Notes: generated by a model from the sequence alone, not told the origin. A stretch of DNA of 64,000 nucleotides from Clostridiales bacterium (GCA_018376135.1 JAHABX010000004.1:1-64000), one strand, 5' to 3'. Numbered from the stretch's first letter, positions 33,052 through 42,759 are shown. Translations and numbers: made by a program.

Positions 33052-33684
33052 ATGAACAGACAGGGAATATTGATTGTGGTATCCGGTTTTTCAGGAGCCG
33101 GAAAGGGCACGATTATGAAGGAGCTGCTCACCAGGTATGAGCAGTATGCATTGTCCATATCCGCGACGACCCGTGCGCCCCGTCCTGGTGAAGAGGATGG
33201 GAAGGCATATTTTTTCAAAAGCAGGGAAGAATTCGAGCAGATGATCGCAGAGAATGCCCTGATCGAGTATGCGGAATATGTGAACAATTATTACGGAACA
33301 CCAAAAGCATATGTGGAAGAGCAGCTTGCCAAAGGCAGGGATGTGATTCTGGAGATTGAGATACAGGGAGCGCGTAAAGTACGCGAGCTGTTTCCGGATG
33401 CGGTGCTTCTGTTCGTGACAACGAAGGATGCACAGACCCTGAAGGAGAGACTGGTCGGCAGAGGAACGGAGACGCTGGAGGTCATTGAGCAGCGTCTGGC
33501 AAGAGCCGTTCAGGAATCCGAGGGGATTGAGGAGTATGATTATCTGGTGGTCAACGATGAACTGGATGCCTGTGTGGCAGAAATCCATTCGATTATCGAA
33601 GGTGAACACCGGAGAATTGCATATAATATGGAATTTATCAATAATATCAGAGAAGAGCTGAAGGGCTTTTCGAAAGGAGAATAA
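33052..33684 (+). CDS. gmk: Guanylate kinase
   Basis: A 210-residue GMP kinase with P-loop GFSGAGKGT (about residues 12-20), the GMP-binding motif SISATTRAPRPGEEDGKAYF (its core SATTRAPRPGE) and the lid region RLVGRGTET. It makes GDP from GMP and ATP. It lies between yicC and rpoZ, 5 bp before the latter. Confidence 0.96.
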   Translation: MNRQGILIVVSGFSGAGKGTIMKELLTRYEQYALSISATTRAPRPGEEDGKAYFFKSREEFEQMIAENALIEYAEYVNNYYGTPKAYVEEQLAKGRDVILEIEIQGARKVRELFPDAVLLFVTTKDAQTLKERLVGRGTETLEVIEQRLARAVQESEGIEEYDYLVVNDELDACVAEIHSIIEGEHRRIAYNMEFINNIREELKGFSKGE

Positions 33685-33689
33685 TATTT

Positions 33690-33941
33690 ATGTTACATCC
33701 GTCTTATACAGACTTAATGAAAACCATCAACAGTGAAGTAGAAGAGGGCGATACCCCGGTAGTTAACAGCCGTTATTCCATCGTTCTGGCAACAGCCAAG
33801 AGAGCAAGACAGATCATTGGCGGCTCAGAGGCTTATGTGAGCAGCCGCGGCAAGAAGCCTCTTTCCATTGCCGTAGAGGAGGTTAATAAGGGCTTTGTTA
33901 CCATTGAACCAGAGGACGGTGAGAGCGAGAACGAAGAGTAA
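33690..33941 (+). CDS. rpoZ: RNA polymerase omega subunit
   Basis: An 83-residue omega subunit with the conserved MLHPSYTDLM start, NSRYSIVLATAKRARQI helix and a KPLSIAVEEVNKG segment. It assists assembly of RNA polymerase by folding round beta-prime. It starts 5 bp after gmk. Confidence 0.95.
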   Translation: MLHPSYTDLMKTINSEVEEGDTPVVNSRYSIVLATAKRARQIIGGSEAYVSSRGKKPLSIAVEEVNKGFVTIEPEDGESENEE

Positions 33942-33970
33942 GTTACAAATCATAAATTGGGAGGGGTAAT

Positions 33971-35587
33971 ATGATAGTAAGAGAAGGTAAGAGCGTATTC
34001 AAGGGAGTGGCTATCGGTAATATCTTTATCTACCGGAAAGCGGAAAAGGCAGTGACCAAGACCGCCATCGTGGACAGCGCGGCAGAGCTTGCGCGCTTCA
34101 GAGAGGCGAAGGCAAAGGCGATGGGACAGCTGAAGGGGCTTTATGAGAAGGCGCTCCGGGATGTGGGTGAAGAAGAGGCAATGATCTTCGATGTTCATCA
34201 GATGCTTTTGGATGATCTGGATTATATTGAGTCCATTGAGGGCATCATAGAAGGTGAGAAGATGAATGCCGAGTATGCGGTATTTATGACCTGCGAGCAG
34301 TTTGCAGCCATGTTCCTGAGTATGGATGACGATTATATGCGGGGACGTGCAGCAGATATTGAGGATATCTCCAACCGTGTGATCTCCATTCTGAACGGGA
34401 CACAGATCAGTCCGGAGGCAATGCCGGAGCCGGTCATCATTGTGGCTGAGGATCTTGCACCAAGCGAGACCGTACAGTTCGAAAAGGATAAGCTGCTGGC
34501 ACTGGTTACCCAGAAGGGCTCTGCCAATTCTCATACGGCGATCCTTGCAAGGACCATGAATATTCCGTCTCTTGTGACGACAGATATTGAGGTGGATCAG
34601 AAGTACCACGGAAGAACCGCTATCGTGGACGGATTTGCCGGACTGATCTATATTGATCCGGATGCGGAGACTCTGGAAAAGTTAATGGACAAAAAGAGAC
34701 GCTCCGACGAGCAGCGTGCCCTTCTTCAGGAGATGAAGGGGAAGGAGACCGTGACAAAAGCGGGCAAGCACATTCATTTGTACTCCAATATCGGAGGCAT
34801 TCAGGATGTGGATGCAGTGCTGGACAATGACTCTGAGGGAATCGGTCTTTTCAGAAGTGAGTTCCTGTACCTCGGACGGGAGGATTATCCGGGCGAGGAA
34901 GAGCAGTTTGAAGCATATAAGACAGTTGTAAGCCGCATGGACGGCAAAAAGGTCATTATCCGTACGCTGGATATCGGTGCGGACAAGCAGGCTGATTATT
35001 TCAATATTCCCAAGGAGGAGAATCCGGCGCTTGGATTCCGCGCGATCCGTATATGCCTGACCCGGGAAGAGGTTTTCAAGACGCAGCTGCGCGCCCTTTA
35101 CCGTGCATCTGCATTCGGTAAGCTGGCGATCATGTTCCCGATGATCATTTCCGTGAAGGAGATCCTGAGGATCAAGGAGATCGTGGAGGAAGTGAAGCTG
35201 GAGCTTGACAGAGAGGATATCACTTATGGAGATGTGGAGCTTGGTATTATGATCGAGACTCCGGCGGCAGCAGTGATCAGTGATCTGCTGGCACCTCATG
35301 TGGACTTCTTCAGTATCGGAACCAACGATCTGAGTCAGTACACTCTGGCGATCGACCGCCAGAACCAGTCTCTGGACAACTTCTTTGATCCGCATCATGA
35401 AGCGATCCTGCGGCTGATCCAGCTCACCATCGAGAATGCGCATAAATACGGTGCGTGGTGCGGTATCTGCGGAGAGCTTGGTGCAGATATGGAGCTGACA
35501 GCAAGATTTATCCAGATGGGCATCGACGAGCTGTCCGTGTCTCCGGGATATACGCTGGAGCTTAGAAAGCGTATCCGCGAGTGTTAG
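33971..35587 (+). CDS. ptsI: Phosphotransferase system enzyme I
   Basis: A 538-residue enzyme I that takes phosphate from phosphoenolpyruvate and passes it to HPr. The active-site histidine is H188 in GSANSHTAILAR. The PEP-binding domain has GIGLFRSEFLY, and the C-terminal signature is FFSIGTNDLSQYTLAIDR. The N-terminal HPr-binding helical domain is present. ptsH follows 31 bp downstream, the reverse of the common ptsH-ptsI order. Confidence 0.95.
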   Translation: MIVREGKSVFKGVAIGNIFIYRKAEKAVTKTAIVDSAAELARFREAKAKAMGQLKGLYEKALRDVGEEEAMIFDVHQMLLDDLDYIESIEGIIEGEKMNAEYAVFMTCEQFAAMFLSMDDDYMRGRAADIEDISNRVISILNGTQISPEAMPEPVIIVAEDLAPSETVQFEKDKLLALVTQKGSANSHTAILARTMNIPSLVTTDIEVDQKYHGRTAIVDGFAGLIYIDPDAETLEKLMDKKRRSDEQRALLQEMKGKETVTKAGKHIHLYSNIGGIQDVDAVLDNDSEGIGLFRSEFLYLGREDYPGEEEQFEAYKTVVSRMDGKKVIIRTLDIGADKQADYFNIPKEENPALGFRAIRICLTREEVFKTQLRALYRASAFGKLAIMFPMIISVKEILRIKEIVEEVKLELDREDITYGDVELGIMIETPAAAVISDLLAPHVDFFSIGTNDLSQYTLAIDRQNQSLDNFFDPHHEAILRLIQLTIENAHKYGAWCGICGELGADMELTARFIQMGIDELSVSPGYTLELRKRIREC

Positions 35588-35618
35588 AATAAAAACAAAT
35601 AAAAAGGAGATAAAAACA

Positions 35619-35876
35619 ATGAAATCATTTACTTACACAATTCAGGATGAACTTGGAATCCATGCAAGACCTGCAGGAATGCTGGCAAAAGCTGCAGCAG
35701 GCTGCAAGAGCGTAGTTACGATCGACAACGGAACGAAGAAAGCAGATGCTAAGAGACTGATGGCAATCATGAGCATGGGTGTAAAGAAGGGTCATACCGT
35801 TACGGTCACCGTAGAGGGTGAGGATGAAGAGACTGCATGTGCAGCTATGGAAGAGTTCTTCAAGACCAATCTGTAA
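35619..35876 (+). CDS. ptsH: HPr-family phosphocarrier protein lacking the regulatory serine
   Basis: An 85-residue HPr. The phospho-acceptor H15 is intact (GIHARPAG), so PTS transfer from enzyme I is expected. At the position of Ser46, the HPr kinase site that in Firmicutes links HPr to CcpA, the sequence reads AKRLMAIMSMG instead of xKSIMGVMSLG: arginine replaces serine at residue 46. This copy should therefore not support classical catabolite repression through Ser46-P, which could depend on another HPr or Crh elsewhere. Confidence 0.9.
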   Translation: MKSFTYTIQDELGIHARPAGMLAKAAAGCKSVVTIDNGTKKADAKRLMAIMSMGVKKGHTVTVTVEGEDEETACAAMEEFFKTNL

Positions 35877-35910
35877 GAGACAAAGACGCGAGATAAGTAA
35901 GACAAAGGAC

Positions 35911-35939
35911 ATGAGGGTCGGTTTCCGGCCCTCATTTTT
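35911..35939 (+). terminator. Terminator after ptsH
   Basis: Stem ATGAGGGTCG / CGGCCCTCAT (35911-35920 / 35926-35935), 5-base loop, then a T-run to 35939. Confidence 0.9.
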
Positions 35940-35971
35940 AGGAACTGTAAAAAATATATTTGGAGGTATCC

Positions 35972-38890
35972 ATGACCATAGAACAGTTAACAGCGTATGA
36001 GCTGGTGAAGACGGAGCAGATGCCGGAGCTGAAATCCACAGGCTATCTGCTGAGACATAAAAAGACAGGGGCGAGGGTGGCGCTTATATCCAATGAAGAC
36101 GAGAACAAAGTCTTTCAGATCGGATTCCGCACCCCTCCGTCCGACAGTACGGGAGTTCCGCATATTATGGAGCATTCTGTGCTCTGCGGTTCCCGGGATT
36201 TTCCGGTGAAGGATCCGTTTGTGGAGCTGGTGAAGGGATCTCTGAATACATTCCTGAATGCCATGACCTATCCGGATAAGACGGTATATCCGGTGGCAAG
36301 CTGTAATGATCAGGATTTCCAGAACCTGATGCATGTCTATCTGGATGCGGTATTCCATCCGAACATTTATAAGGAAGAAAAGATATTCCGCCAGGAGGGA
36401 TGGCATTACGAGCTGGAGGCAGAGGATGAGCCGATCATCTATAATGGCGTAGTATATAATGAAATGAAGGGTGCTTTTTCTTCTCCGGAGGATATGCTGG
36501 ACCGTGAGATCGCCACAACGCTCTATCCGGACACTCCGTATTATTATGAATCAGGCGGAGATCCCAAGCATATTCCGGAGCTGACCTATGAAGCCTTTCT
36601 GGCGTTCCATCAGAAATATTACCATCCATCCAACAGCTATATTTATCTGTATGGAAATATGGACATGGCTGAGAAGCTGGCATGGATCGATGAGAAATAT
36701 CTGAGCCACTATGATTATCTGGAGGTGGATTCTGCAATCACCATGCAGAAGACATTTGATAGACCGGTGGAACGCGTGGTGGAGTATCCGGTGTCTGCAG
36801 AGGAATCCACGAAAAATCAGGCATATTTGTCTTATAATGCGGTCATCGGAACCTCTCTGGATGCAAGACTGTATCTGGCTTTCCAGATCATCGAGTATGC
36901 ACTTCTGGCAGCGCCCGGTGCGCCTTTGAAGCAGGCGCTTCTGGATGCGGGGATCGGCAAGGACATTCTGAGCACCTATGAAAACGGGATCGCCCAGCCG
37001 TACTTTTCTATCATAGCGAAAAACGCGGATGAGGATCAGAAGGAAGCCTTTGTGGAAACGATCCGCCGCACACTGAGCGAGATCGTGGAGAAGGGCTTTG
37101 ACCGTAAGTCCCTTCAGGCAGGACTGAATTATTACGAATTCCGGTATCGGGAAGCAGATTTCGGCAATTATCCGAAGGGACTGATGTACGGACTTCAGAT
37201 GTATGACAGCTGGCTCTATGATGATTCCCGGCCGTTCCTGCATCTGATCGCGCTGGAGCATTTTGCAGAACTGAAACGCCGGATGGATACGGGATATTTT
37301 GAGGAACTGGTACAGACCTGGCTTCTGGATAATACCCATGCGGCAACGCTGATCCTTCGTCCGGTTCCGGGTCTGGAGGCAAAGCAGGCAGAAGAGACCG
37401 AGAAGAAGCTTGGGGAGTACAAGTCCGGTCTGAGTGAAGCGGAAGTGAAGGCACTGGCGGAAGCCACGGATGCACTGAAGGCGTATCAGGATCAGCCGTC
37501 TCCTCAGGAGGATCTGGCGAAGATCCCCATGCTCACCAGAGCGGATATTAAGCGGGAAACAGCTCCGCTGATCAATGAAGAGCTGCAGGTGGATGGTACG
37601 ACACTTCTGCATCAGGATATTTTTACAGGAGGCATCAGCTATATCCGGCTGCTGTTTGACGCAGAGAAGCTTCCGGACAGTCTGATCCCTTATCTGGGAC
37701 TCCTGAAACATGTCCTTGGCTACGTGGATACGGAGAACTTCAGCTTTGGAGAGCTGTTTAACGAGATCAACTGTCATACGGGCGGGATCACGCCTGCGGT
37801 AAATCTGTACGGAAATATGCGGGAACCGGAGAAATTCCGCATCATGTTCGAGCTGAGAGCAAGAGTGCTCAGTGATAAGACAGATTTTGCATTTGCCATG
37901 ATGAGAGAGATCCTGCATCGGACAAAGCTTACGGATACAAAGCGTCTCTATGAGATCATTACACAGGTAAAATCCAGACTGCAGATGTACCTGACCACTT
38001 CTGGACATTCGGCGGCAGGTGTGCGTGCCATGTCCAAGTTCTCCCGGTCGGCAGAAATCAACGACCGCATGAACGGGGTGGAGTTCTACTGGGTGATCGA
38101 GGATCTGGAAGCACATTTTGAGGAGAGGAAGGAAGAGCTGGCAGAAAAGCTTGCGCAGGTGATGCAGTATATTCTGCGTCCGGAGAACCTGATCGTCAGC
38201 TGTACGTCTGAAAGCGAGGGACTGGAGGCTGTGAAGAGCGAGATCCCTGCTTTGAGAAAGGCACTGTATACGACAGAGCTTCCGAAGATCTGTGAACCGT
38301 TTGAACCGCCTGTTCGGGCGAAAAGGGAAGGTCTGAAAACCCCGTCTGCGGTCCAGTATGTGGCACGTGCAGGACATATCAGCCATTATACCGGAGCTTA
38401 CCGGATTCTGAAGGTGATCTTAAGCTATGATTATCTGTGGATCCAGATCCGTGTCAAGGGAGGCGCTTACGGCTGCATGAGCGGATTTGGCGTATATGGG
38501 GACAGCTATCTGGTGTCCTACCGGGATCCCAATCTGGGACAGACCAATGAGGTGTTTGAAAAGACCGCCGAGTATGTGGAGCAGTTTGATGCCTGCGAGC
38601 GGGATATGACCAAATATATCATCGGAACCATCAGTGAGATGGACACGCCGCTGACGCCGTCGGCTATGGGAAACCGCTCCCTGCTGGCATGGCTGACCCA
38701 TACAACGCTCAGTGATTTCCAGCGGATGCGTGATGAGGTGCTGGATGCGGAGCCGGCAGATATCCGCAGTCTGGCAGAGGGGATCCGGGAGCTTCTGGCA
38801 GAAGGAAGCTTTTGTACCATTGGAAATGAGAATAAGATAGAGAAGGAAAAGGGACTGTTCGATGAGACATTGAACCTGTTCCATTCGTAA
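35972..38890 (+). CDS. M16C-type zinc metallopeptidase (insulinase/presequence-protease family)
   Basis: A 972-residue intracellular peptidase of the PreP-like M16C group: no signal peptide, and the inverted zinc motif H64-I-M-E67-H68 followed by SVLCGSRDFPVKDPF, with a distal glutamate in VVYNEMKGAFSSPED. Two large halves form the closed chamber. The C-terminal half keeps the pocket motif QIRVKGGAYGCMSGF. The TTG at 35960 is rejected because GGAGG (35962-35966) serves ATG 35972. It lies before era and probably degrades oligopeptides. Confidence 0.93.
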   Translation: MTIEQLTAYELVKTEQMPELKSTGYLLRHKKTGARVALISNEDENKVFQIGFRTPPSDSTGVPHIMEHSVLCGSRDFPVKDPFVELVKGSLNTFLNAMTYPDKTVYPVASCNDQDFQNLMHVYLDAVFHPNIYKEEKIFRQEGWHYELEAEDEPIIYNGVVYNEMKGAFSSPEDMLDREIATTLYPDTPYYYESGGDPKHIPELTYEAFLAFHQKYYHPSNSYIYLYGNMDMAEKLAWIDEKYLSHYDYLEVDSAITMQKTFDRPVERVVEYPVSAEESTKNQAYLSYNAVIGTSLDARLYLAFQIIEYALLAAPGAPLKQALLDAGIGKDILSTYENGIAQPYFSIIAKNADEDQKEAFVETIRRTLSEIVEKGFDRKSLQAGLNYYEFRYREADFGNYPKGLMYGLQMYDSWLYDDSRPFLHLIALEHFAELKRRMDTGYFEELVQTWLLDNTHAATLILRPVPGLEAKQAEETEKKLGEYKSGLSEAEVKALAEATDALKAYQDQPSPQEDLAKIPMLTRADIKRETAPLINEELQVDGTTLLHQDIFTGGISYIRLLFDAEKLPDSLIPYLGLLKHVLGYVDTENFSFGELFNEINCHTGGITPAVNLYGNMREPEKFRIMFELRARVLSDKTDFAFAMMREILHRTKLTDTKRLYEIITQVKSRLQMYLTTSGHSAAGVRAMSKFSRSAEINDRMNGVEFYWVIEDLEAHFEERKEELAEKLAQVMQYILRPENLIVSCTSESEGLEAVKSEIPALRKALYTTELPKICEPFEPPVRAKREGLKTPSAVQYVARAGHISHYTGAYRILKVILSYDYLWIQIRVKGGAYGCMSGFGVYGDSYLVSYRDPNLGQTNEVFEKTAEYVEQFDACERDMTKYIIGTISEMDTPLTPSAMGNRSLLAWLTHTTLSDFQRMRDEVLDAEPADIRSLAEGIRELLAEGSFCTIGNENKIEKEKGLFDETLNLFHS

Positions 38891-38914
38891 GCCCCAGAGG
38901 CAGAAAGAGAATCT

Positions 38915-39820
38915 ATGAACGAACAGAAGAAATCCGGGTTTGCCACTCTGATCGGCAGACCCAATGTGGGAAAATCCACACTTATGAACCAGATCATTGG
39001 GCAGAAGATCGCAATCACATCCAATAAGCCCCAGACCACCAGAAACCGTATCCAGACGGTCTACACCTGTGAGCAGGGGCAGATCGTATTTCTGGATACG
39101 CCGGGAATCCACAAGGCGAAGAACAAGTTGGGCGAATATATGGTGAATGTGGCAGAGCGCACCCTGAAGGAGGTGGACGTGATCCTCTGGCTGGTGGAGC
39201 CCACAACCTTTATCGGAGCGGGTGAGCGGCATATTGCAGAGCAGCTCTCCGGTATCAACACGCCGGTGGTTCTGGTCATCAATAAGATCGATACAGTGAA
39301 AAAGGAAGAGGTGCTGACCTTCATTGACGCTTATCGGAAGATCCTGGATTTTGCAGAGATCGTTCCGGTATCTGCGCTGAAGGGGCTGAACAAGGATACG
39401 CTTCTGGATGTGATCTTTAAATACCTTCCCTATGGTCCCATGTTCTATGACGAGGATACGGTGACAGACCAGCCCATGCGCCAGATCGCATCAGAGATGA
39501 TCCGGGAAAAGGCGCTGAAGCTCCTGGATGAAGAGATCCCTCATGGAATTGCCGTGTCCATTGATATTATGAAACAGCGTCCCCAGGGAAATATCTGGGA
39601 TATTGAGGCGACCATCATCTGTGAAAGGGATTCTCATAAGGGGATCATCATCGGAAAGGGAGGCGCAATGCTGAAAAAGATCGGCTCCGCAGCCCGTTTT
39701 GAGATGGAGCGTATGCTGGAGGCAAAGGTAAATCTGAGACTCTGGGTCAAGGTGAAGAAGGACTGGAGAGATTCTGATTTCCTTATAAAAAATTTCGGAT
39801 ACGATAAGAAAGAAGTATAG
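38915..39820 (+). CDS. era: GTPase Era
   Basis: A 301-residue Era: G1 GRPNVGKSTL, G2 region QTTRNRI, G3 DTPGIHK, G4 NKID, and a C-terminal KH RNA-binding domain with IIGKGGAMLKKIG. It binds the 3' end of 16S rRNA during 30S assembly. Neighbours yqzL and recO match the Bacillus order. Confidence 0.97.
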   Translation: MNEQKKSGFATLIGRPNVGKSTLMNQIIGQKIAITSNKPQTTRNRIQTVYTCEQGQIVFLDTPGIHKAKNKLGEYMVNVAERTLKEVDVILWLVEPTTFIGAGERHIAEQLSGINTPVVLVINKIDTVKKEEVLTFIDAYRKILDFAEIVPVSALKGLNKDTLLDVIFKYLPYGPMFYDEDTVTDQPMRQIASEMIREKALKLLDEEIPHGIAVSIDIMKQRPQGNIWDIEATIICERDSHKGIIIGKGGAMLKKIGSAARFEMERMLEAKVNLRLWVKVKKDWRDSDFLIKNFGYDKKEV

Positions 39821-39881
39821 CCGGAGTCGGGTTCGGGGATTCTATGAACATACCATAAGGAAAAGACGGAGGTTCATGGAA

Positions 39882-40043
39882 ATGGATAGTTGGAATCGAT
39901 TTGCACACACCGGAGATATACGTGATTATCTGGCATACAAGACACAGGAGCCAAATGCCGGAAGAACAGGAGAGAAGCATGAGCAGTCAGACCTGCACAG
40001 TGACAGGTATCGTTTTATCTGCCGCACCGGCAGGGGAATATGA
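39882..40043 (+). CDS. yqzL: YqzL-family small protein
   Basis: A 53-residue protein starting MDSWNRFAHTGDIRDYLAYK, which fits the YqzL pattern (W-x2-F-x2-TG-x-I-x2-YL). It sits exactly between era and recO, its usual place. GGAGG (39868-39872) is 9 bases from ATG 39882; the ATG at 39876 is too close. The last 65 bases overlap recO in another frame, so its C-terminal tail (GEKHEQSDLHSDRYRFICRT) is encoded antiphase to the RecO start. Function unknown. Confidence 0.8.
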   Translation: MDSWNRFAHTGDIRDYLAYKTQEPNAGRTGEKHEQSDLHSDRYRFICRTGRGI

Positions 40044-40641
40044 TAAATTAGTTGTTCTGCTGACGAAGGAGCGGGGAAAGATCAGGGCTTTCGCAAGAGG
40101 AGCCAGGAGACCCAACAGTCCTCTGATGGCGGCGGTCAATGTATTTGCATTCGGTGAATTCCAGATCTATGTGGGAAGAACCTCGTATTCTGTTTCACAG
40201 GCGTCCATCAGAAATTATTTCAGCGAACTGATGCAGGATTTTGAGGGCGCCTGTTACGGGCAGTATTTCCTGGAATTCGCGGATTATTACACAAGGGAAA
40301 ATGCTGACTGTATGGATTATCTCAGACTGGTTTACCAGTCTCTGCGCGCACTGTCTGTTCCGTCCCTTCCAAGGACACTGGTGCGCTACATATATGAATT
40401 GAAGGCAATGGTTTTAAGCGGAGAATGTCCGCAGACCTTTGAACAGTTCTCCGGCTGGAATCTGAATGCGTCGACTCTGTATGCGCTTCAGTATGTGACC
40501 GTGTCTCCGGTGGAGAAGCTGTACTGCTTTACGCTGAGTGATGAGGTCTGCCGGGAATTTGCACGGACAGTGACATGGATGAAGGAAAGATACGTGGAAC
40601 AGAAGTTCAAATCATTGGAAATACTTGAAACCTGTCTGTAA
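39979..40641 (+). CDS. recO: DNA repair protein RecO
   Basis: A 220-residue RecO with the OB-fold start TVTGIVLSAAPAGEYDKLVVLLTKERGK and the helical C-terminal domain. It loads RecA at gaps in the RecFOR pathway. AGGAGAG before ATG 39979 overrides an earlier in-frame start at 39901. The classical CxxC zinc pairs of RecO are not evident; only scattered cysteines remain (GECPQTF, KLYCFTL, EVCREF). Confidence 0.92.
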   Translation: MSSQTCTVTGIVLSAAPAGEYDKLVVLLTKERGKIRAFARGARRPNSPLMAAVNVFAFGEFQIYVGRTSYSVSQASIRNYFSELMQDFEGACYGQYFLEFADYYTRENADCMDYLRLVYQSLRALSVPSLPRTLVRYIYELKAMVLSGECPQTFEQFSGWNLNASTLYALQYVTVSPVEKLYCFTLSDEVCREFARTVTWMKERYVEQKFKSLEILETCL

Positions 40642-40724
40642 ACCATGTATAATGTCCGGGAGGCAGTGAGCAGTGTTTAAGACAGACACTGTAAGTGCAA
40701 AGCATATACTCAGGAGGAAAATCA

Positions 40725-41312
40725 ATGAAAAAATGGATTTCAGCCGTATGCGTACTGATGACTGTGCTGGTCATGGTCGGCTGTGGTTCATCCTTTGATC
40801 CATCGGCTACTTCTCTTTACATACAGGATAATGGCGTGATCACACAGGCGATCGTAGAGACTTTTGAGAAGGACTATTACAGTGTGGCGGAATTTGAGTC
40901 GATGATAGAGAAGGAGGTTGCTGCATACAACGGCAGATACGGCAAGGATGCGATCTCTGTCACCCGGCTGGAGGTGGAAGAAGATACGCTTTATCTTCTG
41001 ATGGATTATACAGACGCTGAAGTTTTCAGCCAGTACAATGAAGTATATTTCTATATGGGTACGGTGGAAGAGGCGCTGGATGAGGGACTGTCCTTCAATA
41101 TGGTCTTCAAGGATGCAGAATACGAAGAGCACACCGCAGCGGACGCAACTTCAAAAAAGAGCAGTCATGTGGCAGTGGTCAGGGATGAGGGAATCATACA
41201 GCTGGAAAAGCCGGTAAAATATGTAAGCAACAATGTGGAGATCATTTCGGAGCATATGCTTCAGGTGATGCCAATTGAAGATAAGGAAGAATATGCCTAT
41301 ATTATCTATTAA
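40725..41312 (+). CDS. Hypothetical lipoprotein
   Basis: A 195-residue secreted protein. MKKWISAVCVLMTVLVMV is a signal peptide ending in lipobox MVGC, so it should be membrane-anchored. The mature part alternates beta-like segments and opens with SLYIQDNGVITQAIVETF, a pattern I associate with clostridial lipoproteins of unknown function. AGGAGG (40711-40716) sets the start at 40725. It lies 26 bp before glyQS, perhaps co-transcribed. Confidence 0.8.
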   Translation: MKKWISAVCVLMTVLVMVGCGSSFDPSATSLYIQDNGVITQAIVETFEKDYYSVAEFESMIEKEVAAYNGRYGKDAISVTRLEVEEDTLYLLMDYTDAEVFSQYNEVYFYMGTVEEALDEGLSFNMVFKDAEYEEHTAADATSKKSSHVAVVRDEGIIQLEKPVKYVSNNVEIISEHMLQVMPIEDKEEYAYIIY

Positions 41313-41338
41313 GCGATGAAAGTTGAGGAGAGTGTTCT

Positions 41339-42727
41339 ATGGAAAAGACAATGGAGAAAATTGTAGCCCTGGCGAAGAACAGAGGATTTGTATATCCGGG
41401 TTCTGAGATCTATGGCGGTCTGGCGAATACCTGGGATTACGGCAATCTGGGTGTGGAGCTGAAAAATAATGTGAAGAGAGCATGGTGGCAGAAGTTTGTG
41501 CAGGAGAATCCGTACAACGTAGGTGTGGACTGTGCGATTCTGATGAACCCGCAGACATGGGTGGCTTCCGGTCATCTGGGAGGATTTTCCGATCCGCTGA
41601 TGGACTGTAAGGCATGTAAGGAGCGTTTCCGCGCAGATAAGCTGATCGAGGATTATCTGGAAGAGAATCACATCGAGATCGAGGGTTCTGTAGATGCATG
41701 GTCCCAGGAAGAGATGAAGAAATATATCGACGAGCATGATATTGTCTGCCCGAGCTGCGGCAAGAAGGATTTTACGGATATCCGTCAGTTTAACCTGATG
41801 TTCAAGACCTTCCAGGGAGTGACCGAGGATGCAAGAAATACCGTATATCTGAGACCGGAGACTGCACAGGGTATCTTTGTCAACTTCAAGAATGTGCAGA
41901 GAACATCCCGTAAGAAGCTGCCGTTTGGTATCGGTCAGATCGGTAAATCCTTCCGTAACGAGATCACACCGGGCAACTTTACCTTCCGTACCCGTGAATT
42001 TGAGCAGATGGAGCTGGAGTTCTTCTGCAAACCCGGCACGGATATGGAATGGTTCCAGTACTGGAGAGGCTTCTGCCGTGACTGGCTTCTGAGTCTTGGC
42101 GTCAAGGAAGAGGAGATCAGACTCCGTGACCACTCTCCGGAAGAGCTTTGCTTCTACAGCAAAGGAACCACCGATATCGAGTTCCTGTTCCCGTTTGGAT
42201 GGGGTGAGCTGTGGGGTATTGCAGACCGTACCGATTATGATCTGACTCAGCATCAGAATGTTTCCGGTGAGGATATGACATACTTTGATGATGAGGCAAA
42301 GGAAAAGTATGTTCCTTATGTAGTAGAGCCGTCTCTTGGAGCTGACCGTGTGGTACTTGCATTCCTGTGTGCAGCTTACGATGAGGAGGAGCTGGAGGGC
42401 GGAGATATGCGTACCGTTCTTCGTTTCCATCCGGCACTGGCGCCGGTGAAGATCGGTATCCTGCCGCTGTCCAAGAAGCTGAATGAGGGTGCGGAGAAGA
42501 TTTATGCCCAGCTCAGCAAAAAGTACAACTGTGAATTTGATGACAGAGGAAATATCGGTAAGAGATACCGTCGTCTGGATGAGATTGGAACACCGTTCTG
42601 TGTTACCTACGACTTCGAGTCTGAGACAGACGGATGTGTAACGGTTCGCGACCGTGACACCATGGCGCAGGAGCGTGTAAAGATTGATGAGCTGGATGCG
42701 TACTTTGCGGAGAAATTCATGTTTTAA
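41339..42727 (+). CDS. glyQS: Glycyl-tRNA synthetase, dimeric type
   Basis: A 462-residue class II synthetase of the alpha2 type. Motif 2 region FRTREFEQMELEFFC, motif 3 VEPSLGADRVVLAFL, the early GFVYPGSEIYGG, and a C-terminal anticodon-binding domain (KIGILPLSKKLNEGAEKIY) are visible. It attaches glycine to tRNA-Gly. No T-box leader precedes it. Confidence 0.96.
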   Translation: MEKTMEKIVALAKNRGFVYPGSEIYGGLANTWDYGNLGVELKNNVKRAWWQKFVQENPYNVGVDCAILMNPQTWVASGHLGGFSDPLMDCKACKERFRADKLIEDYLEENHIEIEGSVDAWSQEEMKKYIDEHDIVCPSCGKKDFTDIRQFNLMFKTFQGVTEDARNTVYLRPETAQGIFVNFKNVQRTSRKKLPFGIGQIGKSFRNEITPGNFTFRTREFEQMELEFFCKPGTDMEWFQYWRGFCRDWLLSLGVKEEEIRLRDHSPEELCFYSKGTTDIEFLFPFGWGELWGIADRTDYDLTQHQNVSGEDMTYFDDEAKEKYVPYVVEPSLGADRVVLAFLCAAYDEEELEGGDMRTVLRFHPALAPVKIGILPLSKKLNEGAEKIYAQLSKKYNCEFDDRGNIGKRYRRLDEIGTPFCVTYDFESETDGCVTVRDRDTMAQERVKIDELDAYFAEKFMF

Positions 42728-42729
42728 GA

Positions 42730-42759
42730 TTGAAAATCAGACATTTTCTATGTTATAAT
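42730..42759 (+). promoter_or_regulatory. pfkA promoter
   Basis: TTGAAA (42730-42735), 18 bp, TATAAT (42754-42759). An in-frame ATG at 42768 is too close to the predicted start, supporting 42810. Confidence 0.75.

Noticed and set aside
36551..38386. Long minus-strand open frame (611 codons) opposite the M16 peptidase gene
   Set aside because: It is cysteine/histidine/leucine-rich antisense translation without an RBS or recognisable motif; the plus-strand peptidase is certain. Similar antisense frames at 55689-57695 and 60754-62523 were rejected for the same reason.
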